38,880 nt of DNA from Flavonifractor sp963557075 (GTDB lineage: Bacteria; Bacillota; Clostridia; Oscillospirales; Oscillospiraceae): NCBI GenBank assembly GCA_963557075.1, contig CAUWDA010000022.1, positions 1 to 38,880 on the forward strand. Reading direction: 5' to 3'. The notes under the pieces were generated by a model. That model was not told the DNA's origin, ran no database searches, and saw nothing but the letters and a program-made list of their open reading frames with translations. The translations under genes and the position numbers were made by a program. Shown here in pieces: positions 37,092 through 38,880 of this stretch (position 1 is its first letter; each line of letters opens with the position of its first letter).

Positions 37092-38748
37092 CCTCGATAA
37101 ACTCTTGAATACGGCGGAGTTCGTCAGCGAAACGAAATACAATGCTGATATAGCCGCCCTCATGTATCTTGATATGGTCTACTAATTCAATCAAAATGTC
37201 CCTTGTCAGCTTGTCGATGTTCTGATACTGCCGGAACGCGGCCAAGAACGGGTTTTCGGTGTCAATGCCGTTTTCCAGTTCTGCCTGTTCTGCCCGGAGC
37301 TTTCCAATGACTTCATCCAGGGCCTCGGCCTGCCGCTCATAGTCCTCTTTCATGTGCCGGTAATCAGAATGGGAAATTTCACCGTCTTTCCAGTCCTGGT
37401 AAATGGCCTGTTTATAGCGGGCGATTTTAGCAAGCTCCCGTTCCTTTTGTTCAATGGCATCCATCAGCTTTTTGGACTGACTTTTGACCAGCGGGGCCCG
37501 GTTGATCCGTTCAATGGTTTTTGTGTAATCGACAGCTAGATAGACCTGTTGTTGAATAGCATAGAGGACAGCAGCCTCCAGGCGGTCATGCTTGATAGTA
37601 TGCTTTGTGCAAGCCGTTTTCGACTGGTCTTTATAGGTACGGCAATAGTAATACACCACATTTCCGACCTTACTCCGGGTCATAGCCTTGCCGCAATCTG
37701 CGCATTTCAAAAAACCGCTGAACAAATAGAGCTTTTTCTGCTGGGGCCCCGTCCGAGTATCCCGAATAAGGAGCCGTTGTACCTTTTCAAAGGTTTCCCG
37801 GTCAATGATTGCCTCATGGGTATTTTCAACAATATACCACTCGTCCTCCGGGACAACTTCCTGAACGTGTACCTTGTAGCTTTTCATGCGGTAGCGGCCC
37901 TGCACCATATCTCCGCAATACATACGGTTTTTCAATATGGTGTTGATAGACATCGCACACCACAAAGACGGCTTTGCGGGATCAACGCTGGGATTTTGAT
38001 ATTTCAGCCCCAGGCGTTCCCGCTTATAGGCGGCGGGACTTAATATCCCGTGTTCGTTCAGATAGCGTACAATGGCATTTTTACTCATACCGTCCAAGAA
38101 CATATTGAAAATATCCCGGACAACAGCGGCGGCCTCTTCGTCAACCACAAGCGCGTTTTTATCATTTGGGTCTTTGACATAGCCATAAGCGGCAAAGGAG
38201 CCAATATGCTCACCGTTGCGGCGTTTCATATCAAACACCTCGCGCACCTTGTCAGAGGTTTCCGCGCAGTGATTTTCATTGAGAACGCCCTGGATCGGAA
38301 CAGCGATACTCCGCATATTCTGCGGCTCCTTGTAGCTGTCCAGCGGTTGATGGTACAAAGAGATAAAACGGACATTGTACCGGGGGAACCAGTCATCCAA
38401 ATAATAGCCCTGGTCACTGTAATTTCGGAAAGAACGTGCAAGGTCTTTCACAATCACACAGTTTACACGCCCCCGCTTAATATCGGACAGCATCCTTTGG
38501 AAGTCCTCACGCTCATCATCGGTTGTGCCAGAAATACCGTCATCCACATACTCGTCAACAATCATGTACTCGTCGCCATCGTTAAACCCGGCAATATGAT
38601 CTTCAATAATCTGCCGCTGGTTTGTGACGCTTTCGGACTCGTCAAGACAACGCATATCTTCTTTGGAAAGGCGGATATAGATTGCAATTCTCCATACCCT
38701 GTATTTGGGTCTTGTAGTTTCAACAACAGCCCGGCTTCTCCGTGCCAT
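37066..38748 (-). CDS. Large serine recombinase
   Basis: A 560-residue site-specific recombinase of the TnpX/TndX/phage-integrase type. The N-terminal resolvase domain has the catalytic Ser28 in IAIYIRLSKED and an Arg-rich block DLARSFRNY; a recombinase domain follows (GYVKDPNDKNALVVDEEAAAVVRDIFNMF); then a zinc ribbon (FLKCADCGKAM ... YYYCRTYKD) and a coiled coil (about 410-490) that controls integration direction. A longer frame starts at 38769, but AAGGAGG 5 bases before the ATG at 38748 sets the start. Codons are more A/T-rich than in the neighbours. Such enzymes sit at the end of integrative elements. Confidence 0.92.
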   Translation of the reverse strand: MARRSRAVVETTRPKYRVWRIAIYIRLSKEDMRCLDESESVTNQRQIIEDHIAGFNDGDEYMIVDEYVDDGISGTTDDEREDFQRMLSDIKRGRVNCVIVKDLARSFRNYSDQGYYLDDWFPRYNVRFISLYHQPLDSYKEPQNMRSIAVPIQGVLNENHCAETSDKVREVFDMKRRNGEHIGSFAAYGYVKDPNDKNALVVDEEAAAVVRDIFNMFLDGMSKNAIVRYLNEHGILSPAAYKRERLGLKYQNPSVDPAKPSLWCAMSINTILKNRMYCGDMVQGRYRMKSYKVHVQEVVPEDEWYIVENTHEAIIDRETFEKVQRLLIRDTRTGPQQKKLYLFSGFLKCADCGKAMTRSKVGNVVYYYCRTYKDQSKTACTKHTIKHDRLEAAVLYAIQQQVYLAVDYTKTIERINRAPLVKSQSKKLMDAIEQKERELAKIARYKQAIYQDWKDGEISHSDYRHMKEDYERQAEALDEVIGKLRAEQAELENGIDTENPFLAAFRQYQNIDKLTRDILIELVDHIKIHEGGYISIVFRFADELRRIQEFIEVNTHNEAV

Positions 38749-38780
38749 GATAGCCTCCTTCCCTATCACATTACATATAT

Positions 38781-38809
38781 ATTGTAACTCTGTTCGGAGC
38801 CCCCATCAA
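38781..38809 (-). promoter_or_regulatory. Recombinase promoter
   Basis: TTGATG (38809-38804), 17 bases, TACAAT (38786-38781), 32 bases before the recombinase ATG. The remaining 70 bases to the window edge hold a minus-strand frame open from the edge to a stop at 38766; it is too short to name and may be the end of an upstream gene. Confidence 0.5.
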
Positions 38810-38880
38810 GGATGACTCCACCTCTGGACAAAGTGGTGTGCTCCCCGTCAAGTAGACAATGAAATACTTTACACTTTACG

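Noticed and set aside
38766..38879. Minus-strand frame open from the window edge to 38766
   Set aside because: Only about 37 codons are visible, with no recognisable motif, and it overlaps the likely recombinase promoter; cannot be called a gene from this window.

Overview
The window looks like chromosome of a spore-forming, high-GC Clostridia of the Oscillospiraceae type (Flavonifractor / Pseudoflavonifractor / Lawsonibacter-like). This is inferred from the sporulation genes (sigH, yunB, cwlD, spoIIM, cotJ genes), a SCIFF ranthipeptide pair, a PPi-type phosphofructokinase, type A RNase P RNA, strong AGGAGG ribosome-binding sites and GC-rich coding. No rRNA or tRNA gene and no CRISPR array was found. 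Most genes lie on the minus strand; plus-strand units are pfp, rnpB, a merR gene, yhcH and a collagen-like gene.

Layout. 1-2520: fba and pfp diverge from back-to-back promoters. 2544-5430: ligA and a vanZ-like gene share one transcript behind a hairpin-rich leader. 5430-12560: yunB and a PLP enzyme, then a unit headed by murD with three consecutive M42 aminopeptidase genes and a GNAT gene; the middle M42 protein has Lys where the catalytic Glu is expected. 12632-13060: rnpB with a consensus promoter and terminator. 13078-13800: a MerR regulator with two C-terminal membrane helices. 13800-19800: a membrane protein, yebC, nif3-like, trmK, a DUF1858 gene, radA and cwlD, with three copies of a palindromic intergenic repeat. 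19972-21763: yhcH, a 233-bp MITE-like element, and cotJC with a fused cotJA-cotJB gene. 21901-27400: a zinc-ribbon gene, sigH, glmM, and a ruvC-ruvA-X-ruvB unit where X is a DUF6054-CPCC fusion. 27400-29300: a hairpin array, xerD and spoIIM. 29530-33410: scfA/scfB, a TIGR04086 membrane protein, yajC and tgt. 33427-36580: a redox operon trxA-trxB-rrf2-ccdA/tlpA whose promoter carries a 19-bp palindrome over its -10. 36650-38880: a collagen-like, probably spore-surface, gene that stops abruptly at the edge of a more AT-rich segment encoding a large serine recombinase, probably one end of an integrated element.

How the genes fit together. Central glycolysis (aldolase, PPi-PFK), DNA maintenance (ligA, radA, ruvABC, xerD), cell-wall precursor supply (murD, glmM), sporulation and thiol redox are represented. 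The main points for follow-up are the interrupted collagen-like gene beside the recombinase, the possible pseudo-enzyme in the M42 trio, the self-contained redox operon with its operator, the repeat families, and three protein fusions (CotJA-CotJB, DUF6054-CPCC, CcdA-TlpA). All calls come from reading the sequence; no database search was run.
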